64,000 nt of DNA from Seriola aureovittata (lineage: Eukaryota; Chordata; Actinopteri; Carangiformes; Carangidae), in the NCBI RefSeq assembly GCF_021018895.1, contig NC_079364.1, positions 30,288,201-30,352,200 of the forward strand, read 5' to 3'. Numbering within the stretch: position 1 is the stretch's first letter; every line of letters begins with the position of its first letter. Shown here in pieces: positions 40,636 through 53,290 of this stretch. The notes beneath the pieces are model-generated. The model was not told the DNA's origin and did not search any database. It saw only the letters and a program-made list of their open reading frames with translations. Position numbers and translations under genes: made by a program.

Positions 40636-41090
40636 GCCTAAAAATCTATCATGTGTTATCTGTGGAGGGATATATGACATTTGGGGGCAAATTAACGGGA
40701 AGCCTAAAAGAAACCTGCCAAGGGGGTATCTCCTGGAAAGAGACTTACACTGTAAAAACAAAAAAAAAAAAAAAAAAAAGAAAGAAAGAAAAAAAGGACG
40801 GCTTTTTAATTCTCGTTTTTTGTTTCTCGCTTTAAGCTTTAACAAGTGATGTCTCGTGCCCGAGAAAACGCCAGGGCTGCCTGCGCTGAGCTGGTGAATT
40901 GTTAAGCATTTTTTCCCCTCCTTTTTTACAAACAAACACGCAGAGAGACACAATGACAAGTTTATTATAGACCGACTCATTTATTCTCTGCTTTAGCATC
41001 ACCCAAGCCATTCAGACATATGTGTCTGGCATTTGTCGGCAAACAAATAAGTCCGAGCTTAAGCTATTTTTATCTAGCGCAAGAGCGTTT

Positions 41091-41640
41091 GTTCTTTTTA
41101 AGTGATCGTCAGCGTTTGGGCCGAATAGAATGGGAGTTGGAATCCTTTATCTTCCAGAGGCTCAACAACTCAAGACTAATTACAAATTAATCTGGATCTG
41201 GATATCTGCAATAAGAGGGCCCCAATAAGAACTTGTGGTGTGCTAAGAGGGACTATCTGTTATATATTTATAGGGGAGCTCAACGCATGGAGAGGGAGAG
41301 GCAGGCCGCAGATGCAGGCGGCCAAAACCCAAAAGAGAGTAGCACATAATTGCCTGCTTTTCTATATCCAAGCAGCCACATCAAGGCTGAGGATTGTGGA
41401 TATTAATAATTGATCATTAGCTTGATAGGGCGGCACGTGCTCAAGTTTTTAGCGGTGGAAGTTTGATGGCCGTTTTAGGTCTCTCCTCAGGGTCTCGAGC
41501 ACAGTCGCTATACTTGTGGAGAAGGTCAAGTGGGCTCTTATTATAAATAAAACACTACTGCCCCAGACAAAAGGAGGTCATATCAATATGATCTGTTGTG
41601 TATTTAACTGCTTTGTTTTGTTCAAATTGTCTCTCTTTTG
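41091..41640. promoter_or_regulatory. Candidate conserved non-coding element (large intron)
   Basis: A 550-bp unique block, the cleanest in the large intron, with ACTAATTACAAATTAATCTGG (split here as overlapping TAATTA and TTAATC words), ATTAATAATTGATCATTAGC-type words and a CGGCACGTGC E-box. It lies between a microsatellite-rich region and the dispersed repeat at 41755. Confidence 0.32.
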
Positions 41641-41754
41641 TCTTTGGCTCTTTGTAAGAGCCTGATGGGCGTACAGTTTAATGGACCAATAAGAAAAAAA
41701 CTCATCTCATAGATCGTCTCTGCAAGCAGCTTATTACGAACTATAGTTACTTTT

Positions 41755-42110
41755 CAATGATAGGCGACCTCTAGTGGCCACAGTAATTATGACGGGAGGA
41801 AAGTTAGGAGAAGGTTGGTGGTGGATGAATCCACCGACAAAACATTGGACTTCCATCGAGGAGGCCGCTGTTCATTTCCCGTACAAAACCAGTAATCAAC
41901 ACTGATTCATTTCCACAAACTTAACCGTGTGTTTATTATTGTTACCGTGGTGACATGGTCTTCTAACCTCAATATGGAACATTCTTGACCCCAAACCAGG
42001 ATCTTTCCTTTAACGTAACCAAGAAGTTTCTGTGCCTGAACGTAATCAAACCGTTTCCATTCCACAACGTTAACGATGTGTTGATTATTGTTAGCATGAC
42101 GACAAAGGTC
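41755..42110 (+). repeat. Dispersed repeat, copy 2 (with internal duplication)
   Basis: This is the partner of the copy at 835-1115, in the opposite orientation. Within it, the TTAACCGTGTGTTTATTATT segment (from about 41921) recurs in diverged form from about 42061 (GTTAACGATGTGTTGATTAT), which suggests an internal tandem duplication of roughly 140 bp. It begins near a CGACCTCTAGTGGCCAC word. The class is unknown. Confidence 0.6.
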
Positions 42111-45100
42111 CGGTATACATGCCGCTAGTGCGGTCCTATAGATTGTAACGAAGGGCCAGCACACCTAGGACTGGTACGCTGTGAGGAGACGAGAGCTATG
42201 CGGTTGTTTCCGTTGGATTAGATCATTGTTCTATATTATAGCTCTACTTGCTATCAATGCAACATTGTGTCATGTATGATCAATTAAGCAACACCAGTCA
42301 GGGCTGACGGCTGCAAGTTTGAAAATGATGTTATTATAATTCTTAAGATTTAGGGAAGTGGAGTTAGAAGGAGGTAAACTTATCAGACCTCTCTAACCTG
42401 CGCCTCAGCTCCGCTCGAGGCTAGCTGCTAGCTTCATCACTCACTGCTAGCACAACACACCCAAATCTATAGTCGAACTGTCAGGAATCCAGTTGCATTA
42501 TGGGCAATGTAGGTGTCAGACTGCGACAAGAAGAACGTGCGGAATAAAAAAAGCGTAAGTTCTGGTTATGCTGAAAATGAAAATGTTACAATGATATTGG
42601 CAGAGTCTCTTTAATATGAGGTGAGACCAGATCAGTGGAGAGTTAAGCTCATGTAATTTGCACAACTCAAAGACGCACACTGTGTCTGAGTGTGGGTCCA
42701 CTGCTGTTTGGGGCCGGCCAAATGACTTCACACACATATTTTTAGTTTCGAACTTCGAAGTGAAAAATCACTGATAAATATTAGTTTTCAAAGAAGAAGA
42801 GTTTCTTTGTGACCATTTTGCAAATGTCCAACAGTCATAAAGGGAACTAGATCTGATCCAAAACTGTCCTGCTGTCAGAGATGAATTGAACACTTTCAAG
42901 AAATTATGAAGGCAAAGGTACAGAAAGGTCAGGTGGATGTAAAGAAAGAAAAAGCCTGATTTACTCAGACAGAGACGAGGTGATGACTAGCATTAAATTC
43001 AAAATAAACTGTCAAAAAGAGAAGATGGCATATGTCTTCCTCACCTAGTGCTCAGTGCTGCCGCCGGTGACCAGAGGCACCAGCGATACTGATTCAAATG
43101 TTAGTCTCATTTATATAGCTCTCTCAATCTGTTGGAGTAAATCAGGTTTTTCTTTTTGTTAATTTACACCTGCCTGATATTGTTTTTTGCAGCCTTGCAT
43201 GTCACTAAAATGCCTCCAGCCCACAGGAGTTTCCGACATTTCTCCTGTAAGAAATTTCATGAACGCCTGAACTGGGCCCTGTTCCCTGATGATGATCTAT
43301 CTCAGCAGCTAAGAGTGTTTTTTCTTTAGAAGCGTTTCAATGAATGCTCTTAAACTCCTATATGTGTTTCACAAAGCGGCACTTAAGAATGAGTGCATGT
43401 GCATGCTGCTAAGAGCTTATGAACTGAGGCTGTGCATGGTGCTGATGATGATGCTGAATGCACTATAAGGTAACTTTGCATATTTTACTGTCTGTTAGCC
43501 ATGCCATATATTGAAAATATTTACATTACAAAGAAATATCTTACACTTGGATAATTGTTCAGCATGAAAACGCAGCCTAATGTGCAGTAAATAGTCTGCA
43601 GCTTTCAGCAATGCTGACCATTATAATTCATATTCCTGGGTGGAACTGAGTTTAAGAAAGTAAACTTGGGCTGATGTAGCTGCTGCTTGAGGCAGATGTT
43701 ACTTTTAGATATTAAATATTAAACTTAAAATGAAGCAAAGGCTGTTGCTCTAAGTTTTCATGAATGTTGTGAATGTCATTCTTTCATCATCTCTGTATTA
43801 GCCCTCTAAGCAAGTGGCAAACAACATACAAACTATAAATGAAAATACAGCAAAGTATATTTTAAGTACACAGAGGAAAAAAATCAAAGTAGCATTTCAG
43901 CCAGAAGAGATTACTTGGTGAGGAGAGGGAGAAAAACTTGGCAGATCAGCTGCACGGATACATTTTTGAATTGATTTCTGTTTTATTTTCTTCTTTTCTA
44001 TTTAATTTTACATCACATGTCACTTAACAATGTCAAAGAGAATAAACAAGAGAAACCTAAACAAAACATACCAGAGCCTCTGAAGACGCCTTTAGCCTCC
44101 AAGCGGCCATTGTTAATCTCCAATCATTTCTAAGACCCCTCCTCTGTTCCAGTGGTTTTGGGAAACACCTCTCAAGCTTAAGAAACGTTGGTGAAATGGA
44201 TTTTACAATCATCTTAGCCCTAAGATGCTTTGGGGAAACTATGCCCTGTTTGTGTTCCTTCCAATTGTCATTGATCGGGACTAGCAGAGAAAGCACGTCT
44301 CCACTGAGGGCAGCCGCCGTAGACCAGGATGCCGTGCATTCCTATAAATGTGTATTTGGAGATTCAACACTTGCACTGGATGCAACAAGTGTACCCACTT
44401 TCATTTTTTTTTTTTTCTGGTGGCTGTTGAAAGCCTGGCTACACCAAAAGAATTAAATACTGATATTTGATCATGAAATAACTCCTGGAATGCACTGAAC
44501 ATCTGACTTGAGAATGTGGTGGGTGCTAGTTAACTTCCTGCTGGGGAAATGGGCTTTGATTTGCTGCCTGGTAGCCGGAGTATGTCGCTCTCTATTACTC
44601 ACTCTGTCTGTACAGCTAGTGTACTCTGTACTCTCTCCCCCACACCCCACCCCACCCCACTCCACCCCCGGTCCCATGGTAGGGAACCTCTGGGCACCTT
44701 GACTGTCGTTTAACTGCTTGTGGCACGAGGCAGCTGAGGAAATGGGTCATTAAATCCAACGAGCTGGGGCCAGCCCCCCCGGTGCCCCAGATCTGTTTCC
44801 AGTCAGATAGCCTTCTTTTACAGGAGAGACAGAAAGAACCTCAGCACAGCAGCCCAAAGCAGACATTAGTGTCACTGCAGCCCGACACTACTAATAGCAG
44901 CAGCTAACAATGACTGGGGCATTTATTTATCTATGTATTCTCATCCCAGTGGTATCTCAGCGGTGAGATCACCCCTGTCCCTCTGTGGATTTCATGGAAA
45001 ATTCACTCCACACCTGCTTTCATGCACAGACCCTAAAAATACTTGAGGTATGCACTTGACCATGAGTCACACACACACACACACACACATTAATTATTGC

Positions 45101-45261
45101 AGAAAAATATATAGGCTACACAAAGTTTGTATAATAAATGAAAAAACTCCATATAAAAGAATATTTTGCTTCACACGGGGAAAAAGCTAATGTTTCCTGG
45201 TAAATTTTTACAATTTCACAAACTGTTGGTGTTGGAGGAAAATCGTGGGATCACCAAAGTC
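42111..45261. other. Intronic DNA with decayed repeat-like segments
   Basis: Sequence around 42280-42620 (GTTGCATTATGGGCAATGTAG, GCTAGCTGCTAGC) and 43260-43470 (paired AGCAGCTAAGAG and TGCTGCTAAGAG) resembles decayed fish MITE sequence but has no definable ends. A possible foldback is at 44130-44330. The remainder is unique. Confidence 0.4.
44130..44330. repeat. Possible degraded foldback MITE
   Basis: A perfect 8-bp inverted pair CATCTTAG/CTAAGATG (44210-44227, 2-bp spacer) sits between GGGAAACACCTCTCAAGCTTA and GCTTTGGGGAAACTATGCCC. The repeated GGGAAAC and TAAG words on both sides suggest a decayed foldback element. The outer ends could not be defined. Confidence 0.3.
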
Positions 45262-45725
45262 AGTAGGAATCATCGTCAGGGGAAAAATGAATGTTTTTAT
45301 CAAAATGTGCACCAATGTAGAGACGTGTCAGTGGATAAGTGAAACATTTGACCTACTGGTGACGCTATGAAAAGTCAGGGGCTCTCCACAGTCAGTGGGC
45401 TTCATCCTCTGGGGACCATGAATGCATGTACAAAATGTCACAGCAATTTGTTCTGGTCATTGTTAAGATAAGTCTAGACTGACGGACATATCGGTGTCAC
45501 CATCATTAGAGCTAAGCTGGTAGAGTGCCTAAAAATTGCCATGATATTTGAACATGTATTCATGCTCCCCAGAGGATGAATTCCACTGGCTGTGGCGATC
45601 CCCTGACTTTTCATCTAGTGTCACCAACTGATCAAATTTTTCACTTATCCAGTAACATGTCTCTACATCGGCAAACACTTTGATAAAAAAAACAACAAAA
45701 AAATTTTCCCAAGAAGACGATCCCT
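45262..45725. mobile_element. Foldback DNA element with long inverted arms
   Basis: The left arm (45262-45435) and right arm (45548-45725) are reverse complements over at least 125 bp with few mismatches. Both contain GGATAAGTGAAA, ATGAAAAGTCAGGGG, CCACAG and CATCCTCTGGGGA in the same order once the right arm is inverted. The central 110 bp carries words common in teleost dispersed repeats (GACGGACATATCGGTGTCAC). There is no open frame. This is the cleanest foldback in the window, most likely a MITE-like non-autonomous element. Confidence 0.75.
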
Positions 45726-46629
45726 GCTTTTAGATATTTTGTGTTTGAAACCCACGTCCAAAATAGTCATACATTCTGTCACTGTGTTACTTATGGATGG
45801 AATTATAGTGGAAAAATATAGTGACTCTTGGGAGTTTCCCAGACACCACTTTAAGGACCATTGTTTTAGAGTGTTGCTCTCCTGGATGCCTTCATACTGG
45901 TACTGCCCATGAGCACTTAAGAGTTAAGTCTGGCTTCCTGTGAGATCTCAGGTTTGCATTATATTAAAAGCAACGTGTTTCAGTTAAGTATTCATACTTA
46001 AGGATCAACTTACAGTTTAATGAAAACCAGCACATGAACACCAGACACTAATTTCCCAAAAACGCAAGGTCACAGCTTTAGATGTCACTGTTGCAAAGAG
46101 TTCCTGTTGTATGAGGCTGTTATGTGTTACTGTGTCCATCCTGATGTATTACATGACCTGTTTCACACATCTGTTCAAGTAAATGATTTGCCTTGATGGT
46201 TTCCGACAAGTTTTATAGTAGTTTTCACTTGAAAGGAACATGTATACAACCATTTCAGCGATAAATTCCTCCAATATGACAGTGAAAATAAATAAAAAAC
46301 ATACATAATAAATAACTTCACAGTCCCTGATCACTGCCGTTTTGACATAAAGTCTTCAGTTGGATCTCTGTCACTTTTGAACACCGACTGATCTCATCAT
46401 CAAAGGAAAAGGGCAGACATTTTCCAGGAAGGTAAATACTTCTATTTGCATGGAGTTTCTTCGATTTGTCCTTTAGGAAGATGATAACGTGTGATACATC
46501 ATGCCCTCCTCCACCGCCCTCTTCCTCTCTCTTCCCATCTCCTCTCTAAGTCGCCGCCTTCACAAACTCCTCTCCTTTTCTCTCTTTTCTTCATCTTCTG
46601 TCATTGCAAAATGCAGGACCAGCGATATG

Positions 46630-46659
<30 letters not shown>
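46630..46659 (+). repeat. Poly-A run, 30 bp
   Basis: Thirty A in the middle of the intron without a recognisable retroposed body upstream; it could be a simple A expansion or an old retroposon tail. Confidence 0.85.
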
Positions 46660-46661
<2 letters not shown>

Positions 46662-47264
46662 ACACACACTTGTTGCCCGGACTTTATCTCTACATTATTC
46701 CCGCCGCTCCTTCCGTTCATTTCAGAGAATAAGATAAATGAACAACGTACATTTCGTGCACCTGTCCTCCCCTCCCCACCTTCCTCTTCCCCTAACGATA
46801 AGGGATTTCATTAACGTGAGAATGCTTGGGCTCAAAGAAACATAATTGCTTCAGTGTTGTTGTCCTCTCGGCTGCCGACGCCCTAATTTCCTCCTTGCCT
46901 TACTCCTGACTGTTAAGTGATCATTATATCAACACAGGGGATGGTCCAAGGGTAAAATATTGACAAACTGTGGTCATGTCCATGCAAAACATTGAGCAGA
47001 GGTGTGTGTTTTTGTGCGGTAGAGGATGCTGAAATATTAAAAATACTAATAATGACAATAAGAAGGAGAGAGGAGAGGGGAGGGGAGGAGAGGAGAGGAG
47101 AGGAGAGGGGGATAATGGGAGGGAAGGATGAGGTGAGGAGTGAGGAAGAAAGGCAGGTGCTAATAGAGTGACAGTGAGGACGTGAAGTGATATGATCAAT
47201 CGAGAAAGATCACAGAGTCCGGCGATAATTTAAAGACCCGGTCCGATCTGTCAGCCAACCCCCC

Positions 47265-47267
<3 letters not shown>

Positions 47268-47297
<30 letters not shown>
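47268..47297 (+). repeat. (CA)n microsatellite flanked by C-runs
   Basis: A short CA array between C-rich runs; a similar array lies at 47720-47754. Confidence 0.9.
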
Positions 47298-47299
<2 letters not shown>

Positions 47300-47717
47300 C
47301 CCCCATCCCTGTTGGATATCTGTATGTAAAAGATACATAATTTTTTGACTTGCCATTTACACAGCATTGCACCTGAAAGCCAGGCGGCATAATAGACAGT
47401 TTAAAATGTCAGGGAACTAAGTAAGTAAGAGAGACGGGTCGACCGGCAGAATCTTAATTAGAGGAGGCTCCGTCTAATGGCAATGGCTTTCTAGACTGGC
47501 TGATGAGTGTCTAGCAGGAATACACACACAGAGACACACACACACACATGCAACTGTTAATGCTGACATATGTGTGTATAAATACTTGCAGGCTTATTGG
47601 CATACCGTTACTTCAGCAGACAAATCTGTACATGAACAATTACAATTTTTACGACCAAAACCTGAAGAAGAAGAAGCTGATTTTGAATGCGCAGCCACTT
47701 AAGAGTTGCCACAAAAA

Positions 47718-47756
<39 letters not shown>

Positions 47757-47930
47757 CCTTCACACCACTATTTCAACATCAGTGCAATTAGCAAAAGATT
47801 CCCCCTGTTCTACCTTAATTTTATGCCTACAGCTGACCAGTCAGTGACCAAATCTATCTAGTTATGGCACAGCATCACAAGAATGTTCAGTGGTAGTCTG
47901 GAAATGCATGTATAGGATTTACCTATCTAT

Positions 47931-48178
47931 CCCTGAGCAGACCTGGCTATTGAGCCCAAGCCAGCGCCACATGATTGTGTTAATTAATCTGCCATTGTGA
48001 GCATGGGGAACAGCTGCATGGGCTCTCGTGGCTGCGTTGTCAAAGCAAAACAATGCAATGTTAAGCTTCCCCCACTGAATCTTCCATTACAAAGGAGCCC
48101 CAACAACGGGGCTAAATTCATAAACCCACAGATCAGTTTTTACCAGCGCTAATGTCTGACCTTTAAAGCGAAAAAGGG
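47931..48178. promoter_or_regulatory. Candidate conserved non-coding element
   Basis: A unique block with GTTAATTAATCTGCC, an ACAGCTGCATGG E-box, AAACAATGCAATG SOX-type words, a second GCGCTAATG word and CATTAC. It is bounded by a T-run and purine tract on the right. Confidence 0.3.
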
Positions 48179-48479
48179 ATTTTTTTTTTAACATGCTTCA
48201 TTTGGGCTTGAAATATGGTCAGATATGTGATACCTAGGATTTGGGCCAAATTTTTTTCTCCTCACCCCCACCCCTCCTTCAAGCCTGCAAAAAGCAAACT
48301 GTGGAGAGATAGAGATGCAGAGAAAGAAAAGGAGGGAGGTAGGGAGGGAGGGATGGATAGACAGAGGTAGAAAATGAGCAACAGAAAGACGGAGGAAGGA
48401 GAAGGGAGAAAGAGCGGCAGAGATCAGCACAACAGAGACAAACAGATGAGTGCTAGAAGCCACCAGCTGGGCTCTGGTA

Positions 48480-51400
48480 TTTTAAAACAAAACGTCTAAC
48501 GCGATTAGCAGGGATCCATCGATCGCTGTTATGTGGCGTTAATTTAGACTTGGGAGAGAGGAGGGGAAGAAGGAGGAGGAGGAGGAGAAGGAGGAGGAGG
48601 AGAGAAAAAAGAGGTGGAATAAGCTTTACATGCGCTTTAAGGTCAAATCATAGGAGGACAAAGCTGCTCATGTAGGACATTTGAAATTAAGACTGAATTT
48701 CTGACTATTTGTCAGAATGGGAGATCTGAGCATCTGAGGGCTTAATTGGCGCTTTTTAAAATCTATGCATGTTTTTATTTGACTGGTGTTCACAGAAACT
48801 GAATGGATTGGTTAATACACAGCAGACAGTTACATGTAATTTTATTTGGTTTACACACAAAATCCCAGCATTAGTGCACCACAACAAGACGAAAATCTCA
48901 CATTCATTTAGAAACAACATTGACCAAGGGAATACATAAATAAAATTAGGTAAACTGGTGCTGCCACCGCAAATTATGTCTGCAATAACAGACTTCACAA
49001 ATAAATGGTTTAGCACCTCTAATCGAGTTCACAAAATGTTTCACTAGACAACCATTTCACTGCATTCATTACAGCTTCGCTGAATTACAATTTTATTGCT
49101 CGCAGAAATCACAGCGTTTGTCTTTAATGTGGCAACCAGATTCATCTTTGTTTCGGGGATCCGGCGAGATGCCTGGAAGAGATGGGAGATGGTGTGCCCC
49201 CTATCACACACTCTCTACAGTGAATGGCATGGCCTTGGTGCACACTTGGCGCTTCCAGAGAGATGGTGATGCACCCCGAAAAAATCATCAAGATGCCTGG
49301 CTCGAGCCCCACTCTGCAGCCGAGCCCTTCTGTCTAGCAGAAAGCCCTCCAACAGCCCACTGAGCACACAAGACACCGGGAGAGAAAGCAGCCGTATGCA
49401 GGCGTCGAGGCGTCCTGACGTATCTGACACGTCCTGTCACTTGTCATTGACTTGGTGTAAAGCAGGAGGTAAAGGTGACTGATCATTTTCTCTCAGGTTT
49501 GACTGAGGGAGAAAGCTTCGGAAAGCAATAAGTGAAAGCAATCTAAATGGCAGATGAAGAACAAGACATTCCCTTCTCCCTGTGACACTGTCTCTCAATC
49601 TGTACCCTGTTTTAGTCTGCCAAACACCAAGTCAAATAGTGACACTGAATATGGCAGTGAATTCCAAATCAGTTGTTTAGTTGCCATATTCTTGATACTG
49701 CACAAATGTTCTTTTTTTTTTTTTTTTTTTACAAGAGTTTTTTATCACAATTCTTGGACACACAAGTGTGTACACGCGAACCAGTTTGAATCACTTCAGA
49801 CTCCCTGAAACATACGCACACACGCCACGGAAAAAAAAAAACCCAAAAAAATAACACAAACTTGAAAGCTTACAGATGGGGAAGGGTGACATGGTGCTAA
49901 CTCACATCTCAAAAGTGACACTCGCTGCAGCATCTCACCTGTCCAACACACCGGATTTCAGAGAGCCATCAGATGTTGCATTTGCCGCAACACTGAGCAG
50001 TGGAGAGCATCCGATCAGAAGATGCGCGCAGCCTGAGGTTTGGTGCACTTACACTTGACAACTCAACAGGACACTTAGTTAAGCTAGAATGGGAATTTGT
50101 AACGCCAGAAAAGAAGGTTGGTATCTTGTCATTATCTTTTCCCTCACGGCTTTGTTAGTATTTACAGCTAAAATGTTACAGAGGGTGTATCGAATTGGAA
50201 GAAGGACTTTTTTTTTTTCCTCCTGTGGCACTGTGCTGTCGGCTCCCTGATTGTTGGAGTATAAAAATAATCGTCATGGAAATAGATCTCATTGACAACG
50301 TGCCATGTTCACACTGTGAGCAGCTTGTGCCTTGTGAACATAATCCAGAAACGTCCTCCAAAAACTTTCCTCCACAAACTTTCAATCCCTCATCCTCTTT
50401 TTGCCCTTCTCTCCAAAAGATGAAAAGAGGGAATGCCAAGGAAGACAAAAGACAAAATCCTGTCTTGTCAAGTACCAGCAAAACAGGTAGAAATGTGAAG
50501 TAGGGGGTGGGCTCAAGGATCAGGAGGCAAGGGAGGAGGGAGGAGGAGGAGGTGGTGGTGGTGGTGGGTGGGGGGTGGGGTGGGGTGGGGGGGGACAAAA
50601 GAGGCAGAGAGCATGAGGGAAAAGAACTGAGATACTGAGAAGGAGGGAGGATTGACCAAGACAGCTTTCCCATCCTCCTCCTGAAAATCCACTCATCATC
50701 TCTGTGTCTAATAGGAAATACCTGATTCTGGCCCGGAGAGTACTGCGCCGGCACAATTACACCTTACATGCAGGGCCTGCCAGGAGAGGTGGCATTTGGT
50801 CGATCCGTCCCCCCATGAGGGTGGCTTGTGGCTTAGCCTCGATTTAGCTCCATGTCTTAAGACGGGAGATAGGAGGAATGAGGAGGACCACTGGGGAGGA
50901 ATGTGAGTCTTTCTCTACGAAAGCCCCGGATAAACCTGTGTCCTCGGGAGGGAAGGAGCTAACTTTTGGCAGCTGGATGGAGGCCCAGGGGTTAAAAAAA
51001 TGAAACCTCAGAATCTACACCGACGTCTCCCGAAAGTCTCAACCGCGGAACCTTTTGTGTCCTTGGTTGGTACAGTTGGAGACGCAGGAGAGTTGTAGAG
51101 TAAAGTTGCCTGGACATCACTTTTAGGGTTTGTCTGAATGTCCTTGAATAACATGTCTCCTAAAGTAAAACCCATTCTCCTGATTTAGGAAGATCTGGAA
51201 CCTCCATGTGTATTATGAGCCAGGAATCCTAATCTAGGTGTGAGAATGACTGTCTGAGATCCTCACGTGGAGATTTATGCTTCACACCGAGAGGATATGA
51301 GAGACATTCACTTCCTATAACAACCTCACCACCGACATAAACATATGCTCGCCGTGTGGACCATCGGGCGACGTTAACTCGAGGGCAGATAAAAGAATAT

Positions 51401-52060
51401 AAGGAAGTGGAGAGAGATGACGAGACTTAGGTTCATTAGGAAGGCGCCTCATCAAGCACATGTTCAACACTTGGTCCATAAGGGAGCTATACCTGGGGCT
51501 GTCGCATTCGGAAGGTGTTACTCTAATAAGACAACAGTCGCTTTTATTTACAGCGAACACAAGGTGACATGAAACATGCATTAACACATCTTCTGTTGTG
51601 CCTTTGGTGAAACAAACACCTTTGTTATTTTGTAAACAAAACATCTCACTAACAGCCCCTTTTTGCAAGCTAAAGATACATTCAAATAACATATGCTCTT
51701 GACGGGGGAAAGAAAAAAAAACCCACAATAAACACAATAGGTGTAAACCGTCTAAATTGCAATTGCACCACATCTTGGAAAACAAACACTTTGCTTTGTT
51801 ACCAAGACAACTGAGATAATGTGATTCCTGCGGCATTGTCAGGACTGCTACTTGCTACATTATGCGTGACAAGCTTAAGAGTAGATCTAGAGGAATGAAT
51901 GCACAGATTCAGACTCCATAGCCTATTGCAGATTGAAGATAGTCCGGCAAACCATATTTGCATGGGTAACCTTGCCAAAGAGTTAAGCTCAGCAGCTAAC
52001 ACTGTCTCCATGATTGCAAAACCCGGGTTAGAAGTCGGCACTGATGTACTCTAAGACTCT
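48480..52060. other. Intronic mostly unique DNA
   Basis: Apart from a GGA-rich run at 48557-48613, poly-T runs near 49713 and 50209, and the G-rich tract at 50521-50595, the sequence is unique. The island at about 49100-49460 is relatively GC-rich and repeat-free. Open frames there are not supported by any recognisable domain. Confidence 0.45.
50521..50595 (+). repeat. G-rich tract (GGA, GGT then GGGGT units)
   Basis: The tract changes from GGAGG through GGTGGT to GGGGTGGGG units. Similar tracts are at 36077-36114 and 60860-60899, all with G on the plus strand, which is the non-transcribed-template orientation opposite to znf536. Confidence 0.85.
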
Positions 52061-52390
52061 ATAATGCTTGCTGTGATTTGACAGTTTAGTTACTGTTACT
52101 TCCCATTGCTAATGCTCAGCCCGTGTGAATAAATGCAGTTCCATTCTGCTGGAGGATTTAAATGTGATCAGCTCCAACATTTGTTTTTAATATATCTATC
52201 TGGGCTAACAGCAAATTCATAATACAGCCTACAGCCCATATCCGCCTCTTTCCTCTTTGCCTTCCATGGCGACAAAATGAATTCAGCTCTGAACCTAATT
52301 AATCCACAAAGGTTTCATGTCTTAATCCCCAAAGTCAAGGGGGTTATTGTCCTCACAAATGAGGTCAGTGTTCCTCCCAGTGGAAATAAG
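52061..52390. promoter_or_regulatory. Candidate conserved non-coding element
   Basis: A unique block with TTTGACAGTTTAG (MEIS/TGIF-type TGACAG), CATTGCTAATGC, CTAATTAATCCAC and AATGAATTCAGC, free of simple repeats. Confidence 0.3.
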
Positions 52391-53139
52391 GGGAAGAAGG
52401 AGCAAAACACTGGGAGTAAAGGAAGGGACAACGGATGCTTACAGAGTGGATTTCTTTTTCTCCGGCTCTCCTGGTGAATAGAGGTGTGATACAGTGGCAA
52501 GAGGCCCTGAAAACGGGCACCGACGTTTCCTGCTATCAGCACAGGAATGGCTACATGCATAGAGGTATCATGATGTGAAAAGGACTGAATGGTTAACATG
52601 GCATAATGAAAGAAGAGCAGATAGAAACACAAACAGAGCACTGAAATGAATAGCACAGCATGACAGCAGTGAGAGAGGGAAAATTAAACGCCTGCCAATC
52701 TCCAGCACACAGACCTTTTGAACCAGGTGGATAAGAAAGCTGGTTCTGATGGTAATTGTCACTAAGGCAAGTCACTGTCAAACTCTGAGGCGAAGAAGCA
52801 TCATCCAAGTGTGACAGGACGATAGCCATGATACAGCCCTCCGTCTGGTGGGATGACAAGGGGGGATGTGACACACATGGCCACACCATGCTGCCTGAAG
52901 CGCAGTCACCACCAGTGGCCCACACAGGGTTTCTGTCGGGGACAAAGCCGAGCCAGCCAAAACGCTCGTCCAGCATCGACGCTCTGTGGGTGCATTGTGG
53001 GCCCTGTCTCCGAAGACCAAGTGGCAGCCAAGGAAATCGTGGACGATTGACCATGATAGTCCACATCTATACTCATTTACACCATCCTGATAAAAGCCTT
53101 CCAGAGATCTTTTGAGTCATCCAATCAAGGCTTGGCTGA

Positions 53140-53290
53140 AGACAGGCAGGGGTGGGGTTGGGTTGGGTGGTGGTGGTAGTATGGTTGGTGGTGGCAGTGG
53201 CCGTGGGCGTGGGGATGGGGGCGGGTCAGCCAATAGCAGGCATGTTGAGGGGCGGGTCAGCCAAGATGGAGGCTAGCTAGAAGAATAAAG
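53140..53290 (+). promoter_or_regulatory. GC-box / CCAAT / YY1-like cluster (cryptic promoter?)
   Basis: A G-rich tract leads into a 31-bp direct repeat of GGGGCGGGTCAGCCAA (about 53218 and 53249). One copy runs into CCAATAGC and the other into CCAAGATGGAGGC, a good YY1-type AAGATGG site. GC box, CCAAT and YY1 motifs together are usual in TATA-less vertebrate promoters. No exon could be tied to it, so it may be chance sequence in a G-rich repeat. Confidence 0.22.

Noticed and set aside
46630..46659. Poly-A as the tail of a processed pseudogene or SINE
   Set aside because: No gene-like or tRNA-like sequence was recognised upstream, and no target-site duplication was seen.
51315..51836. A 173-codon minus-strand open frame
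   Set aside because: It has no recognisable domain and mixed composition, with no convincing splice sites matching the znf536 frame. Unique intronic DNA is the simpler reading.
52593..53066. A 157-codon minus-strand open frame
   Set aside because: No recognisable domain and competing open frames on both strands; not supported as coding.
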